Source: Parasalinivibrio latis | GTDB taxonomy: Bacteria > Pseudomonadota > Gammaproteobacteria > Enterobacterales > Vibrionaceae | Reading direction: 5' to 3' | Length of the DNA stretch: 64,000 nucleotides | NCBI RefSeq assembly: GCF_036825535.1 | Contig: NZ_CP098812.1 | Span: 3,038,001-3,102,000, forward strand | The notes under the pieces: model-generated | What the model was told of the DNA's origin: nothing | The model's database searches: none | What the model saw: only the letters and a program-made list of their open reading frames with translations | Made by a program: the position numbers and the translations under genes | Part shown: piece after piece, positions 1-10,316 of the stretch | Layout of the letters: every line of letters begins with the position of its first letter | Numbering within the stretch: the first letter of the stretch is position 1

Positions 1-3000
1 CCGACAACGGCGAGACCATCACCGTCACCCTGGGCGACATCACCGGCGGCGGCTTTGAAGCCATCGAAGCCGGTGCCAACAACAGTGTCACCACGGTCAT
101 TAACGACCAGACCGGTACCGATGGCACGCCGGGCACCGAAGACACGGTACGGGTCAACATCAGCGGCCCGGATTCCGTCGTCGAAGGGGAGACCACCGGT
201 AAGTACACCGTTTCCCTGACCCAGAAGGCCGAGACCCCGGTGACCGTGAAGCTCACCTACTCCGGCACCGCCACCGACGGCACTGACTACACCAAGGTCG
301 TGGACGTGGTTATCCCTGCCGGACAGGACAAGGTTGAGTTTGATATCACCACCCTGGATGACGCCATCGCCGACAACGGCGAGACCATCACCGTCACCCT
401 GGGCGACATCACCGGCGGCGGCTTTGAAGCCATCGAAGCCGGTGCCAACAACAGTGTCACCACGGTCATTAACGACCAGACCGGTACCGATGGCACGCCG
501 GGCACCGAAGACACGGTACGGGTCAACATCAGCGGCCCGGATTCCGTCGTCGAAGGGGAGACCACCGGTAAGTACACCGTTTCCCTGACCCAGAAGGCCG
601 AGACCCCGGTGACCGTGAAGCTCACCTACTCCGGCACCGCCACCGACGGCACTGACTACACCAAGGTCGTGGACGTGGTTATCCCTGCCGGACAGGACAA
701 GGTTGAGTTTGATATCACCACCCTGGATGACGCCATCGCCGACAACGGCGAGACCATCACCGTCACCCTGGGCGACATCACCGGCGGCGGCTTTGAAGCC
801 ATCGAAGCCGGTGCCAACAACAGTGTCACCACGGTCATTAACGACCAGACCGGTACCGATGGCACGCCGGGCACCGAAGACACGGTACGGGTCAACATCA
901 GCGGCCCGGATTCCGTCGTCGAAGGGGAGACCACCGGTAAGTACACCGTTTCCCTGACCCAGAAGGCCGAGACCCCGGTGACCGTGAAGCTCACCTACTC
1001 CGGCACCGCCACCGACGGCACTGACTACACCAAGGTCGTGGACGTGGTTATCCCTGCCGGACAGGACAAGGTTGAGTTTGATATCACCACCCTGGATGAC
1101 GCCATCGCCGACAACGGCGAGACCATCACCGTCACCCTGGGCGACATCACCGGCGGCGGCTTTGAAGCCATCGAAGCCGGTGCCAACAACAGTGTCACCA
1201 CGGTCATTAACGACCAGACCGGTACCGATGGCACGCCGGGCACCGAAGACACGGTACGGGTCAACATCAGCGGCCCGGATTCCGTCGTCGAAGGGGAGAC
1301 CACCGGTAAGTACACCGTTTCCCTGACCCAGAAGGCCGAGACCCCGGTGACCGTGAAGCTCACCTACTCCGGCACCGCCACCGACGGCACTGACTACACC
1401 AAGGTCGTGGACGTGGTTATCCCTGCCGGACAGGACAAGGTTGAGTTTGATATCACCACCCTGGATGACGCCATCGCCGACAACGGCGAGACCATCACCG
1501 TCACCCTGGGCGACATCACCGGCGGCGGCTTTGAAGCCATCGAAGCCGGTGCCAACAACAGTGTCACCACGGTCATTAACGACCAGACCGGTACCGATGG
1601 CACGCCGGGCACCGAAGACACGGTACGGGTCAACATCAGCGGCCCGGATTCCGTCGTCGAAGGGGAGACCACCGGTAAGTACACCGTTTCCCTGACCCAG
1701 AAGGCCGAGACCCCGGTGACCGTGAAGCTCACCTACTCCGGCACCGCCACCGACGGCACTGACTACACCAAGGTCGTGGACGTGGTTATCCCTGCCGGAC
1801 AGGACAAGGTTGAGTTTGATATCACCACCCTGGATGACGCCATCGCCGACAACGGCGAGACCATCACCGTCACCCTGGGCGACATCACCGGCGGCGGCTT
1901 TGAAGCCATCGAAGCCGGTGCCAACAACAGTGTCACCACGGTCATTAACGACCAGACCGGTACCGATGGCACGCCGGGCACCGAAGACACGGTACGGGTC
2001 AACATCAGCGGCCCGGATTCCGTCGTCGAAGGGGAGACCACCGGTAAGTACACCGTTTCCCTGACCCAGAAGGCCGAGACCCCGGTGACCGTGAAGCTCA
2101 CCTACTCCGGCACCGCCACCGACGGCACTGACTACACCAAGGTCGTGGACGTGGTTATCCCTGCCGGACAGGACAAGGTTGAGTTTGATATCACCACCCT
2201 GGATGACGCCATCGCCGACAACGGCGAGACCATCACCGTCACCCTGGGCGACATCACCGGCGGCGGCTTTGAAGCCATCGAAGCCGGTGCCAACAACAGT
2301 GTCACCACGGTCATTAACGACCAGACCGGTACCGATGGCACGCCGGGCACCGAAGACACGGTACGGGTCAACATCAGCGGCCCGGATTCCGTCGTCGAAG
2401 GGGAGACCACCGGTAAGTACACCGTTTCCCTGACCCAGAAGGCCGAGACCCCGGTGACCGTGAAGCTCACCTACTCCGGCACCGCCACCGACGGCACTGA
2501 CTACACCAAGGTCGTGGACGTGGTTATCCCTGCCGGACAGGACAAGGTTGAGTTTGATATCACCACCCTGGATGACGCCATCGCCGACAACGGCGAGACC
2601 ATCACCGTCACCCTGGGCGACATCACCGGCGGCGGCTTTGAAGCCATCGAAGCCGGTGCCAACAACAGTGTCACCACGGTCATTAACGACCAGACCGGTA
2701 CCGATGGCACGCCGGGCACCGAAGACACGGTACGGGTCAACATCAGCGGCCCGGATTCCGTCGTCGAAGGGGAGACCACCGGTAAGTACACCGTTTCCCT
2801 GACCCAGAAGGCCGAGACCCCGGTGACCGTGAAGCTCACCTACTCCGGCACCGCCACCGACGGCACTGACTACACCAAGGTCGTGGACGTGGTTATCCCT
2901 GCCGGACAGGACAAGGTTGAGTTTGATATCACCACCCTGGATGACGCCATCGCCGACAACGGCGAGACCATCACCGTCACCCTGGGCGACATCACCGGCG

Positions 3001-6000
3001 GCGGCTTTGAAGCCATCGAAGCCGGTGCCAACAACAGTGTCACCACGGTCATTAACGACCAGACCGGTACCGATGGCACGCCGGGCACCGAAGACACGGT
3101 ACGGGTCAACATCAGCGGCCCGGATTCCGTCGTCGAAGGGGAGACCACCGGTAAGTACACCGTTTCCCTGACCCAGAAGGCCGAGACCCCGGTGACCGTG
3201 AAGCTCACCTACTCCGGCACCGCCACCGACGGCACTGACTACACCAAGGTCGTGGACGTGGTTATCCCTGCCGGACAGGACAAGGTTGAGTTTGATATCA
3301 CCACCCTGGATGACGCCATCGCCGACAACGGCGAGACCATCACCGTCACCCTGGGCGACATCACCGGCGGCGGCTTTGAAGCCATCGAAGCCGGTGCCAA
3401 CAACAGTGTCACCACGGTCATTAACGACCAGACCGGTACCGATGGCACGCCGGGCACCGAAGACACGGTACGGGTCAACATCAGCGGCCCGGATTCCGTC
3501 GTCGAAGGGGAGACCACCGGTAAGTACACCGTTTCCCTGACCCAGAAGGCCGAGACCCCGGTGACCGTGAAGCTCACCTACTCCGGCACCGCCACCGACG
3601 GCACTGACTACACCAAGGTCGTGGACGTGGTTATCCCTGCCGGACAGGACAAGGTTGAGTTTGATATCACCACCCTGGATGACGCCATCGCCGACAACGG
3701 CGAGACCATCACCGTCACCCTGGGCGACATCACCGGCGGCGGCTTTGAAGCCATCGAAGCCGGTGCCAACAACAGTGTCACCACGGTCATTAACGACCAG
3801 ACCGGTACCGATGGCACGCCGGGCACCGAAGACACGGTACGGGTCAACATCAGCGGCCCGGATTCCGTCGTCGAAGGGGAGACCACCGGTAAGTACACCG
3901 TTTCCCTGACCCAGAAGGCCGAGACCCCGGTGACCGTGAAGCTCACCTACTCCGGCACCGCCACCGACGGCACTGACTACACCAAGGTCGTGGACGTGGT
4001 TATCCCTGCCGGACAGGACAAGGTTGAGTTTGATATCACCACCCTGGATGACGCCATCGCCGACAACGGCGAGACCATCACCGTCACCCTGGGCGACATC
4101 ACCGGCGGCGGCTTTGAAGCCATCGAAGCCGGTGCCAACAACAGTGTCACCACGGTCATTAACGACCAGACCGGTACCGATGGCACGCCGGGCACCGAAG
4201 ACACGGTACGGGTCAACATCAGCGGCCCGGATTCCGTCGTCGAAGGGGAGACCACCGGTAAGTACACCGTTTCCCTGACCCAGAAGGCCGAGACCCCGGT
4301 GACCGTGAAGCTCACCTACTCCGGCACCGCCACCGACGGCACTGACTACACCAAGGTCGTGGACGTGGTTATCCCTGCCGGACAGGACAAGGTTGAGTTT
4401 GATATCACCACCCTGGATGACGCCATCGCCGACAACGGCGAGACCATCACCGTCACCCTGGGCGACATCACCGGCGGCGGCTTTGAAGCCATCGAAGCCG
4501 GTGCCAACAACAGTGTCACCACGGTCATTAACGACCAGACCGGTACCGATGGCACGCCGGGCACCGAAGACACGGTACGGGTCAACATCAGCGGCCCGGA
4601 TTCCGTCGTCGAAGGGGAGACCACCGGTAAGTACACCGTTTCCCTGACCCAGAAGGCCGAGACCCCGGTGACCGTGAAGCTCACCTACTCCGGCACCGCC
4701 ACCGACGGCACTGACTACACCAAGGTCGTGGACGTGGTTATCCCTGCCGGACAGGACAAGGTTGAGTTTGATATCACCACCCTGGATGACGCCATCGCCG
4801 ACAACGGCGAGACCATCACCGTCACCCTGGGCGACATCACCGGCGGCGGCTTTGAAGCCATCGAAGCCGGTGCCAACAACAGTGTCACCACGGTCATTAA
4901 CGACCAGACCGGTACCGATGGCACGCCGGGCACCGAAGACACGGTACGGGTCAACATCAGCGGCCCGGATTCCGTCGTCGAAGGGGAGACCACCGGTAAG
5001 TACACCGTTTCCCTGACCCAGAAGGCCGAGACCCCGGTGACCGTGAAGCTCACCTACTCCGGCACCGCCACCGACGGCACTGACTACACCAAGGTCGTGG
5101 ACGTGGTTATCCCTGCCGGACAGGACAAGGTTGAGTTTGATATCACCACCCTGGATGACGCCATCGCCGACAACGGCGAGACCATCACCGTCACCCTGGG
5201 CGACATCACCGGCGGCGGCTTTGAAGCCATCGAAGCCGGTGCCAACAACAGTGTCACCACGGTCATTAACGACCAGACCGGTACCGATGGCACGCCGGGC
5301 ACCGAAGACACGGTACGGGTCAACATCAGCGGCCCGGATTCCGTCGTCGAAGGGGAGACCACCGGTAAGTACACCGTTTCCCTGACCCAGAAGGCCGAGA
5401 CCCCGGTGACCGTGAAGCTCACCTACTCCGGCACCGCCACCGACGGCACTGACTACACCAAGGTCGTGGACGTGGTTATCCCTGCCGGACAGGACAAGGT
5501 TGAGTTTGATATCACCACCCTGGATGACGCCATCGCCGACAACGGCGAGACCATCACCGTCACCCTGGGCGACATCACCGGCGGCGGCTTTGAAGCCATC
5601 GAAGCCGGTGCCAACAACAGTGTCACCACGGTCATTAACGACCAGACCGGTACCGATGGCACGCCGGGCACCGAAGACACGGTACGGGTCAACATCAGCG
5701 GCCCGGATTCCGTCGTCGAAGGGGAGACCACCGGTAAGTACACCGTTTCCCTGACCCAGAAGGCCGAGACCCCGGTGACCGTGAAGCTCACCTACTCCGG
5801 CACCGCCACCGACGGCACTGACTACACCAAGGTCGTGGACGTGGTTATCCCTGCCGGACAGGACAAGGTTGAGTTTGATATCACCACCCTGGATGACGCC
5901 ATCGCCGACAACGGCGAGACCATCACCGTCACCCTGGGCGACATCACCGGCGGCGGCTTTGAAGCCATCGAAGCCGGTGCCAACAACAGTGTCACCACGG

Positions 6001-6379
6001 TCATTAACGACCAGACCGGTACCGATGGCACGCCGGGCACCGAAGACACGGTACGGGTCAACATCAGCGGCCCGGATTCCGTCGTCGAAGGGGAGACCAC
6101 CGGTAAGTACACCGTTTCCCTGACCCAGAAGGCCGAGACCCCGGTGACCGTGAAGCTCACCTACTCCGGCACCGCCACCGACGGCACTGACTACACCAAG
6201 GTCGTGGACGTGGTTATCCCTGCCGGACAGGACAAGGTTGAGTTTGATATCACCACCCTGGATGACGCCATCGCCGACAACGGCGAGACCATCACCGTCA
6301 CCCTGGGCGACATCACCGGCGGCGGCTTTGAAGCCATCGAAGCCGGTGCCAACAACAGTGTCACCACGGTCATTAACGA
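1..6379 (+). repeat. Tandem array of 369-bp repeats, about 17.3 copies
   Basis: The unit is 369 bp (123 codons, in frame). Sixteen full units run from 240 to 6143, with a partial unit at each end; the sequence departs after GTCATTAACGAC near 6379. Units look identical at nucleotide level: the sense frame and two other frames give the same peptides in every unit. The array continues beyond the left edge. It encodes the Calx-beta-like extender of adhesin 1. The array is GC-rich (40 of the first 60 bases are G or C) compared with 18 of 60 in the same gene at 9061-9120. Confidence 0.95.
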
Positions 6380-9300
6380 CAACGACATAAACACCGTCAA
6401 TGCAGAAAACGATGGTTCGGCTATTAACAGCCTAAACGATAATAACTGGGGTAATCTGGCCTCAAAAGGCATCACCATCACTGCCCATGCGCGTCCACTA
6501 CCCGATGCAGATGGATACACTCACCAAGAATATATTTCTCATATCAACAATGATCCGGGAGAGACGATTGATGATCACCTCGATGGTAACAAGCTTGGTG
6601 TTAACGATGAGCCAAGAGGTCAGGTCCCTAACCAGATCCAGTATGACCATGAGACCGGTACATCTGAAGCCATCAAAGTTTCTTTAAACCCAGCAGAGCC
6701 AATCAGCCAAGCTGTATTCAGTGTCTCCAACCTCATTCACCATGAAGGTGGTGGTGAGAGAGGACGTTGGACAACGTTGGATGCAGAAGGAAACATCGTC
6801 GACAGTGGAATGTTCAAGTTATCGGGGGAAAATAGTGGGTCATTCCTTATTGATAGTGACAAACCATTCACCACTGTAATTTTCGAAGCTTTGCCATATG
6901 CAGGCGGAGACAATGGCAGCGGAGATTCGTCTGATTACTACATCACTGACATCGCTCTTGTCACTGACGATATTCTGTTTGTGAAAGAAGGAGAATCTCT
7001 TGTTCAGGAAGATTCTTCACACAGCATTCTCGCGAATGACAGTGATCCGGAAGGCCATCATTTCACTCTGACAACAGTGGATAACCTGGATGTACCAGAA
7101 ACCGGTACGCTTGAAGTTCCGGTCAATCAAGGGGACGTAACAGGGACGCTCATAATCAGCGCTGATGGAACCTATACATTCAACGCGGATAATTCTGACC
7201 AGCTGGGGCCAGGTGAAATAGCGGAAATCAAGATTCCTTACACGATAACCGATGATTACGATGCAACCGATTCAGCATATATCATCATTAATGTAGTTGG
7301 CGTTAATACACCACCGACCGCTTTAGACACCACAGTGAATCTCGACGGTGGGCAGGCGGATATTTTGCTGGCCGAGATGATCGCAGATGTTGAAGACGGC
7401 CCTGACGGCATAAATGGGGAAACAGTTGTCATCCGTTCACTCCCCGAACATGGCACCCTCTACTATCGTGATGGCGAAAACGAAGTTGAAATTACCCAAG
7501 CCGACATCGAATCACTGAGAGAATTCAACAGTGATGATCTTGTCTACAAATCAGATTTAAACACTGACAATCTGCTGCTCGGAAATACATCTGAAAACAC
7601 CCAATCCCTCGATATGTGGGGGAATGCAGTTTCCTCTCACAAACGTGAAATGGATTTGGGAGACGGGTACAAGGCGACATTAACGAGTAACTCCGGACCG
7701 CTGACTGCATATGATAACCAACAGAATCATATTGGCGTCGGCGTTGCTGATGACGATAACAACGGAATCAACTCAGGAGAAAACCTCTCTCTGGAATTCC
7801 ATTCACCAGATGGTAAAGAAGCACTGCCGGTTACCGGCCTGACTATCGGACTTGATGGGCTGGGTGGTCACTTTGACCAAGGGGGCAGTGATGGTAAATC
7901 AGCCTTTGCAACTATTGAGGTTTACCTTGAAGGCCAGGCTGACCCCATTTTGTTCCGTTATCAAAAGGATGGTGACTATGGAAATACTGAGTTGTTCCAA
8001 ACGGTCACTGTTGGGAATGGCCCACAATTCGATATCAACATTGGCAACGGAATTATCTCCAAAGTCGAATTCTCAACAGATTCTGAATATGACAGCAACT
8101 GGGAGCTTCGCTTTGTCGATATTCAAGTAAATGACAGCTTCGACTATGCGGCTGTAGACAGCAATGGCGCAGTATCAGAAGATGCAACGGTTTCAGTAAC
8201 CTCTACTTCATCTGACTCTACGTCTGAGCAGTTAAATCTTGAGCTCAATGAAGCGGACTTATCACCAGATAGTGCAGAACAGGCCAAAGCACAGTTCTCC
8301 GATGAAAACACCACATTTATTCAAAGCAGTACGCCGGAGACAAGCGGCCTAGTTGCGAATGCAAGCATAACTTGGCAGTTAGTTGGTGACCTTTGGACTG
8401 GAAGCATCGAGGGAGAGAACGTCATAACACTCTCCCTAAACAATGGGGAAATTACTGCAAACCTTTTGGGGGCAATCCCTCATATCAATGAGCCTGATTC
8501 TGAAAACCAACCGGTTAAAGTGATAGTACAGACATCTTCCGGGCTGGCTACAGTGACAGTTAAAGACGATGTTCCCGAAATAGGCCAAATTACCCATGGA
8601 GACTGGGAAAACGTTTACCATTACTCAAATTCAGTCAGCTTTACGGACGATTCTCAAAACCTTGACGACCTTTTAGAAGATGCGCCATTTTACGTTGTTG
8701 GTACTGGTCACAGTGGGCTTCAGAGCAACGTTAGTTTTCACGGTAGCCACGGTATCGGAATCACATCGACGGGTACAGATAACAAGCACGAAATTAACTT
8801 TCAACATTCGAAAGACAATCCTCAATCACCCGAAAAAATCACACTGTTTTTTAAAGAAAAATCAAACAATGATTTAAAAATACTTTTCGGTAAGGTGAAC
8901 GATGGTTCTACGCCTAACAAAGTTAATGTCGAATTCTATTCTTTAGACGGTACTAAAGTCAGTTCTGAACAGGCAATCATTGCAAAAAATAAGGGAAATG
9001 ATGGCGAATTAACCTTCAGTAGCGCAAGTCAAGACTATGACTACGTAGTTATATCACCTATGGATAATGGCAATAAAAACCAAAACAGTTCATTTACGAT
9101 TAAATCAATTGATCTGGTTGACTCAACTGACATTGAAAACATGCCTCATATTCAAGGGAATATAAATATCGACTGGGGTGCTGATGGCATGAACTCTCTT
9201 GCTGTCAATTCTGACGATTACACGATTAACTTGCAGCCCGGCAGTACCAACTCATGGACAGCGCGCAGTAACAATGAAGATATTTTTACCTTCACCGTCG

Positions 9301-10217
9301 AAAACGGCCAATGGAAAGTCATCGCGCTAAAACCGGAAAAAATTGAGGATGATATCGAACTCACTATCACTGCAACCGACAGTGACAACGATTCTGACTC
9401 CGTCGAACTTGTTATCCCCGCACCATCAGCTGCGGACGTGGCAAGAGGCTATGGCGGTGATGATCATATCGAAGTGCTAAGCTCCGACAAATTATATTAC
9501 GTCACAGGAGACTTCCACCAAAGCAGTGGGATACCGGTTTCCCCTCCGTCTGATAACTATATGGATTTTGATTCATCAGAAGGCGCCATTCTCGTTGGCG
9601 GATGGGGGAACGACCAATTAGTCGGTGGAGCCGGAGATGACATTCTCATCGGCGGTGAAAATGGCCAGGTACATTCTACTGCGGGTAAAGCCAACGGACA
9701 CTTCGTTGGCGATTGGCTCAAAGGTGGCGGCGGTGATGATACCTTTACCTGGCAAGCGGGCGATGATGTCCAAGGTAAACAGGTGCATGATCCAAATACA
9801 AACATGGCATACGATGTCATAGCAGATTTCTCACAGGTCGATGGAAACTCTGACCGGCTCGATCTCAGTGACCTATTGCAGAATGAAGAAAATGGAGACC
9901 TCTCTGATTATCTGACCATTTCTACTCTGGAAGAAATTCGCACCAACAACAATGGTCAAGGCCCTACAGGAACGTCCGGCTTTGATGGTGACAGCACAGT
10001 ATTGCTCATTGACCGGGACGGAACAGGAAGTGAAGGGCAAAGCCAGATGATCATTCTTCAGAATGTTAATCATGCTGACCTTATGACCGATAGTAATCAA
10101 GGAGTTATAGAGAACCTTCTGCTCGATGGTGCCCTTATTGTAGATTCAAACGATGGTAACGTATCCGTTGGAGGTAACTCCATTGAGCTTCCAGATCTTT
10201 TCGATGAGAGCCTCTGA
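1..10217 (+). CDS. Giant type I-secreted RTX adhesin 1, 3' part (5' end outside window)
   Basis: Open from the window edge (first full codon at 3) to TGA at 10217, giving 3404 residues of a longer protein. Seen: a tandem array of 123-residue units to about 6379, then unique sequence. The units fit the Calx-beta pattern (E-G-E near the start, G-T-A-T-D-G-x-D-Y, V-I-P-A-G, late N-G-E-T). Cadherin-like modules follow at about 6990-7560, then several unrecognised beta-rich modules (6400-6980, 7700-8150, 8640-9130). RTX nonapeptides (GGWGNDQLVGGAGDDILIGG) lie at about 9592-9660. The last 150 residues (DVIADF, DRLDLSDLL, a late IILQNV) match the type I secretion C-terminal target domain of the VC_A0849 subclass. 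Known: such proteins are exported by Lap-like T1SS and act as surface adhesins, with repeats as extender. Inferred: the unique region at 6400-9130 holds the ligand-binding part. The N-terminus, and so any retention module, cannot be seen. The nearest T1SS genes are at 43275-48213. Confidence 0.9.
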   Translation, partial: DNGETITVTLGDITGGGFEAIEAGANNSVTTVINDQTGTDGTPGTEDTVRVNISGPDSVVEGETTGKYTVSLTQKAETPVTVKLTYSGTATDGTDYTKVVDVVIPAGQDKVEFDITTLDDAIADNGETITVTLGDITGGGFEAIEAGANNSVTTVINDQTGTDGTPGTEDTVRVNISGPDSVVEGETTGKYTVSLTQKAETPVTVKLTYSGTATDGTDYTKVVDVVIPAGQDKVEFDITTLDDAIADNGETITVTLGDITGGGFEAIEAGANNSVTTVINDQTGTDGTPGTEDTVRVNISGPDSVVEGETTGKYTVSLTQKAETPVTVKLTYSGTATDGTDYTKVVDVVIPAGQDKVEFDITTLDDAIADNGETITVTLGDITGGGFEAIEAGANNSVTTVINDQTGTDGTPGTEDTVRVNISGPDSVVEGETTGKYTVSLTQKAETPVTVKLTYSGTATDGTDYTKVVDVVIPAGQDKVEFDITTLDDAIADNGETITVTLGDITGGGFEAIEAGANNSVTTVINDQTGTDGTPGTEDTVRVNISGPDSVVEGETTGKYTVSLTQKAETPVTVKLTYSGTATDGTDYTKVVDVVIPAGQDKVEFDITTLDDAIADNGETITVTLGDITGGGFEAIEAGANNSVTTVINDQTGTDGTPGTEDTVRVNISGPDSVVEGETTGKYTVSLTQKAETPVTVKLTYSGTATDGTDYTKVVDVVIPAGQDKVEFDITTLDDAIADNGETITVTLGDITGGGFEAIEAGANNSVTTVINDQTGTDGTPGTEDTVRVNISGPDSVVEGETTGKYTVSLTQKAETPVTVKLTYSGTATDGTDYTKVVDVVIPAGQDKVEFDITTLDDAIADNGETITVTLGDITGGGFEAIEAGANNSVTTVINDQTGTDGTPGTEDTVRVNISGPDSVVEGETTGKYTVSLTQKAETPVTVKLTYSGTATDGTDYTKVVDVVIPAGQDKVEFDITTLDDAIADNGETITVTLGDITGGGFEAIEAGANNSVTTVINDQTGTDGTPGTEDTVRVNISGPDSVVEGETTGKYTVSLTQKAETPVTVKLTYSGTATDGTDYTKVVDVVIPAGQDKVEFDITTLDDAIADNGETITVTLGDITGGGFEAIEAGANNSVTTVINDQTGTDGTPGTEDTVRVNISGPDSVVEGETTGKYTVSLTQKAETPVTVKLTYSGTATDGTDYTKVVDVVIPAGQDKVEFDITTLDDAIADNGETITVTLGDITGGGFEAIEAGANNSVTTVINDQTGTDGTPGTEDTVRVNISGPDSVVEGETTGKYTVSLTQKAETPVTVKLTYSGTATDGTDYTKVVDVVIPAGQDKVEFDITTLDDAIADNGETITVTLGDITGGGFEAIEAGANNSVTTVINDQTGTDGTPGTEDTVRVNISGPDSVVEGETTGKYTVSLTQKAETPVTVKLTYSGTATDGTDYTKVVDVVIPAGQDKVEFDITTLDDAIADNGETITVTLGDITGGGFEAIEAGANNSVTTVINDQTGTDGTPGTEDTVRVNISGPDSVVEGETTGKYTVSLTQKAETPVTVKLTYSGTATDGTDYTKVVDVVIPAGQDKVEFDITTLDDAIADNGETITVTLGDITGGGFEAIEAGANNSVTTVINDQTGTDGTPGTEDTVRVNISGPDSVVEGETTGKYTVSLTQKAETPVTVKLTYSGTATDGTDYTKVVDVVIPAGQDKVEFDITTLDDAIADNGETITVTLGDITGGGFEAIEAGANNSVTTVINDQTGTDGTPGTEDTVRVNISGPDSVVEGETTGKYTVSLTQKAETPVTVKLTYSGTATDGTDYTKVVDVVIPAGQDKVEFDITTLDDAIADNGETITVTLGDITGGGFEAIEAGANNSVTTVINDQTGTDGTPGTEDTVRVNISGPDSVVEGETTGKYTVSLTQKAETPVTVKLTYSGTATDGTDYTKVVDVVIPAGQDKVEFDITTLDDAIADNGETITVTLGDITGGGFEAIEAGANNSVTTVINDQTGTDGTPGTEDTVRVNISGPDSVVEGETTGKYTVSLTQKAETPVTVKLTYSGTATDGTDYTKVVDVVIPAGQDKVEFDITTLDDAIADNGETITVTLGDITGGGFEAIEAGANNSVTTVINDNDINTVNAENDGSAINSLNDNNWGNLASKGITITAHARPLPDADGYTHQEYISHINNDPGETIDDHLDGNKLGVNDEPRGQVPNQIQYDHETGTSEAIKVSLNPAEPISQAVFSVSNLIHHEGGGERGRWTTLDAEGNIVDSGMFKLSGENSGSFLIDSDKPFTTVIFEALPYAGGDNGSGDSSDYYITDIALVTDDILFVKEGESLVQEDSSHSILANDSDPEGHHFTLTTVDNLDVPETGTLEVPVNQGDVTGTLIISADGTYTFNADNSDQLGPGEIAEIKIPYTITDDYDATDSAYIIINVVGVNTPPTALDTTVNLDGGQADILLAEMIADVEDGPDGINGETVVIRSLPEHGTLYYRDGENEVEITQADIESLREFNSDDLVYKSDLNTDNLLLGNTSENTQSLDMWGNAVSSHKREMDLGDGYKATLTSNSGPLTAYDNQQNHIGVGVADDDNNGINSGENLSLEFHSPDGKEALPVTGLTIGLDGLGGHFDQGGSDGKSAFATIEVYLEGQADPILFRYQKDGDYGNTELFQTVTVGNGPQFDINIGNGIISKVEFSTDSEYDSNWELRFVDIQVNDSFDYAAVDSNGAVSEDATVSVTSTSSDSTSEQLNLELNEADLSPDSAEQAKAQFSDENTTFIQSSTPETSGLVANASITWQLVGDLWTGSIEGENVITLSLNNGEITANLLGAIPHINEPDSENQPVKVIVQTSSGLATVTVKDDVPEIGQITHGDWENVYHYSNSVSFTDDSQNLDDLLEDAPFYVVGTGHSGLQSNVSFHGSHGIGITSTGTDNKHEINFQHSKDNPQSPEKITLFFKEKSNNDLKILFGKVNDGSTPNKVNVEFYSLDGTKVSSEQAIIAKNKGNDGELTFSSASQDYDYVVISPMDNGNKNQNSSFTIKSIDLVDSTDIENMPHIQGNINIDWGADGMNSLAVNSDDYTINLQPGSTNSWTARSNNEDIFTFTVENGQWKVIALKPEKIEDDIELTITATDSDNDSDSVELVIPAPSAADVARGYGGDDHIEVLSSDKLYYVTGDFHQSSGIPVSPPSDNYMDFDSSEGAILVGGWGNDQLVGGAGDDILIGGENGQVHSTAGKANGHFVGDWLKGGGGDDTFTWQAGDDVQGKQVHDPNTNMAYDVIADFSQVDGNSDRLDLSDLLQNEENGDLSDYLTISTLEEIRTNNNGQGPTGTSGFDGDSTVLLIDRDGTGSEGQSQMIILQNVNHADLMTDSNQGVIENLLLDGALIVDSNDGNVSVGGNSIELPDLFDESL
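9424..10217 (+). other. RTX and type I secretion C-terminal domain of adhesin 1
   Basis: Contains the GGxGxDxxx-type motifs GYGGDD, GGWGNDQLVGGAGDDILIGG and GGGGDDTFTW. DVIADF, DRLDLSDLL and a final hydrophobic strand QMIILQNV follow. This is the usual order for the C-terminal target of large T1SS adhesins. The RTX motifs would bind calcium after export and nucleate folding. Confidence 0.85.
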
Positions 10218-10242
10218 AAGAATCTGGATATGAACAAACCAG

Positions 10243-10269
10243 AGCCGGAGAACTGATCTCCGGCTTTTT
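10243..10269 (+). terminator. Rho-independent terminator after adhesin 1
   Basis: An 8-bp perfect stem AGCCGGAG / CTCCGGCT (10243-10250 and 10258-10265) with a 7-base loop is followed by a T run to 10269. It lies 25 bp after the adhesin 1 stop codon. The convergent gene ends at 10317, 47 bp further on. Confidence 0.9.
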
Positions 10270-10316
10270 ACTTCTACTCACTCACTCGCATTGGGAAACA
10301 CCGTCATATCAGATAA

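Noticed and set aside
287..6160. Repeated 112-codon antisense frames (one per 369-bp unit) and 84-codon sense-strand frames, as possible second genes
   Set aside because: They recur only because the repeat unit is identical. They have no ribosome sites or recognisable domains, and their Pro/Ser/Val-rich composition is that of shadow frames of a GC-rich coding repeat.
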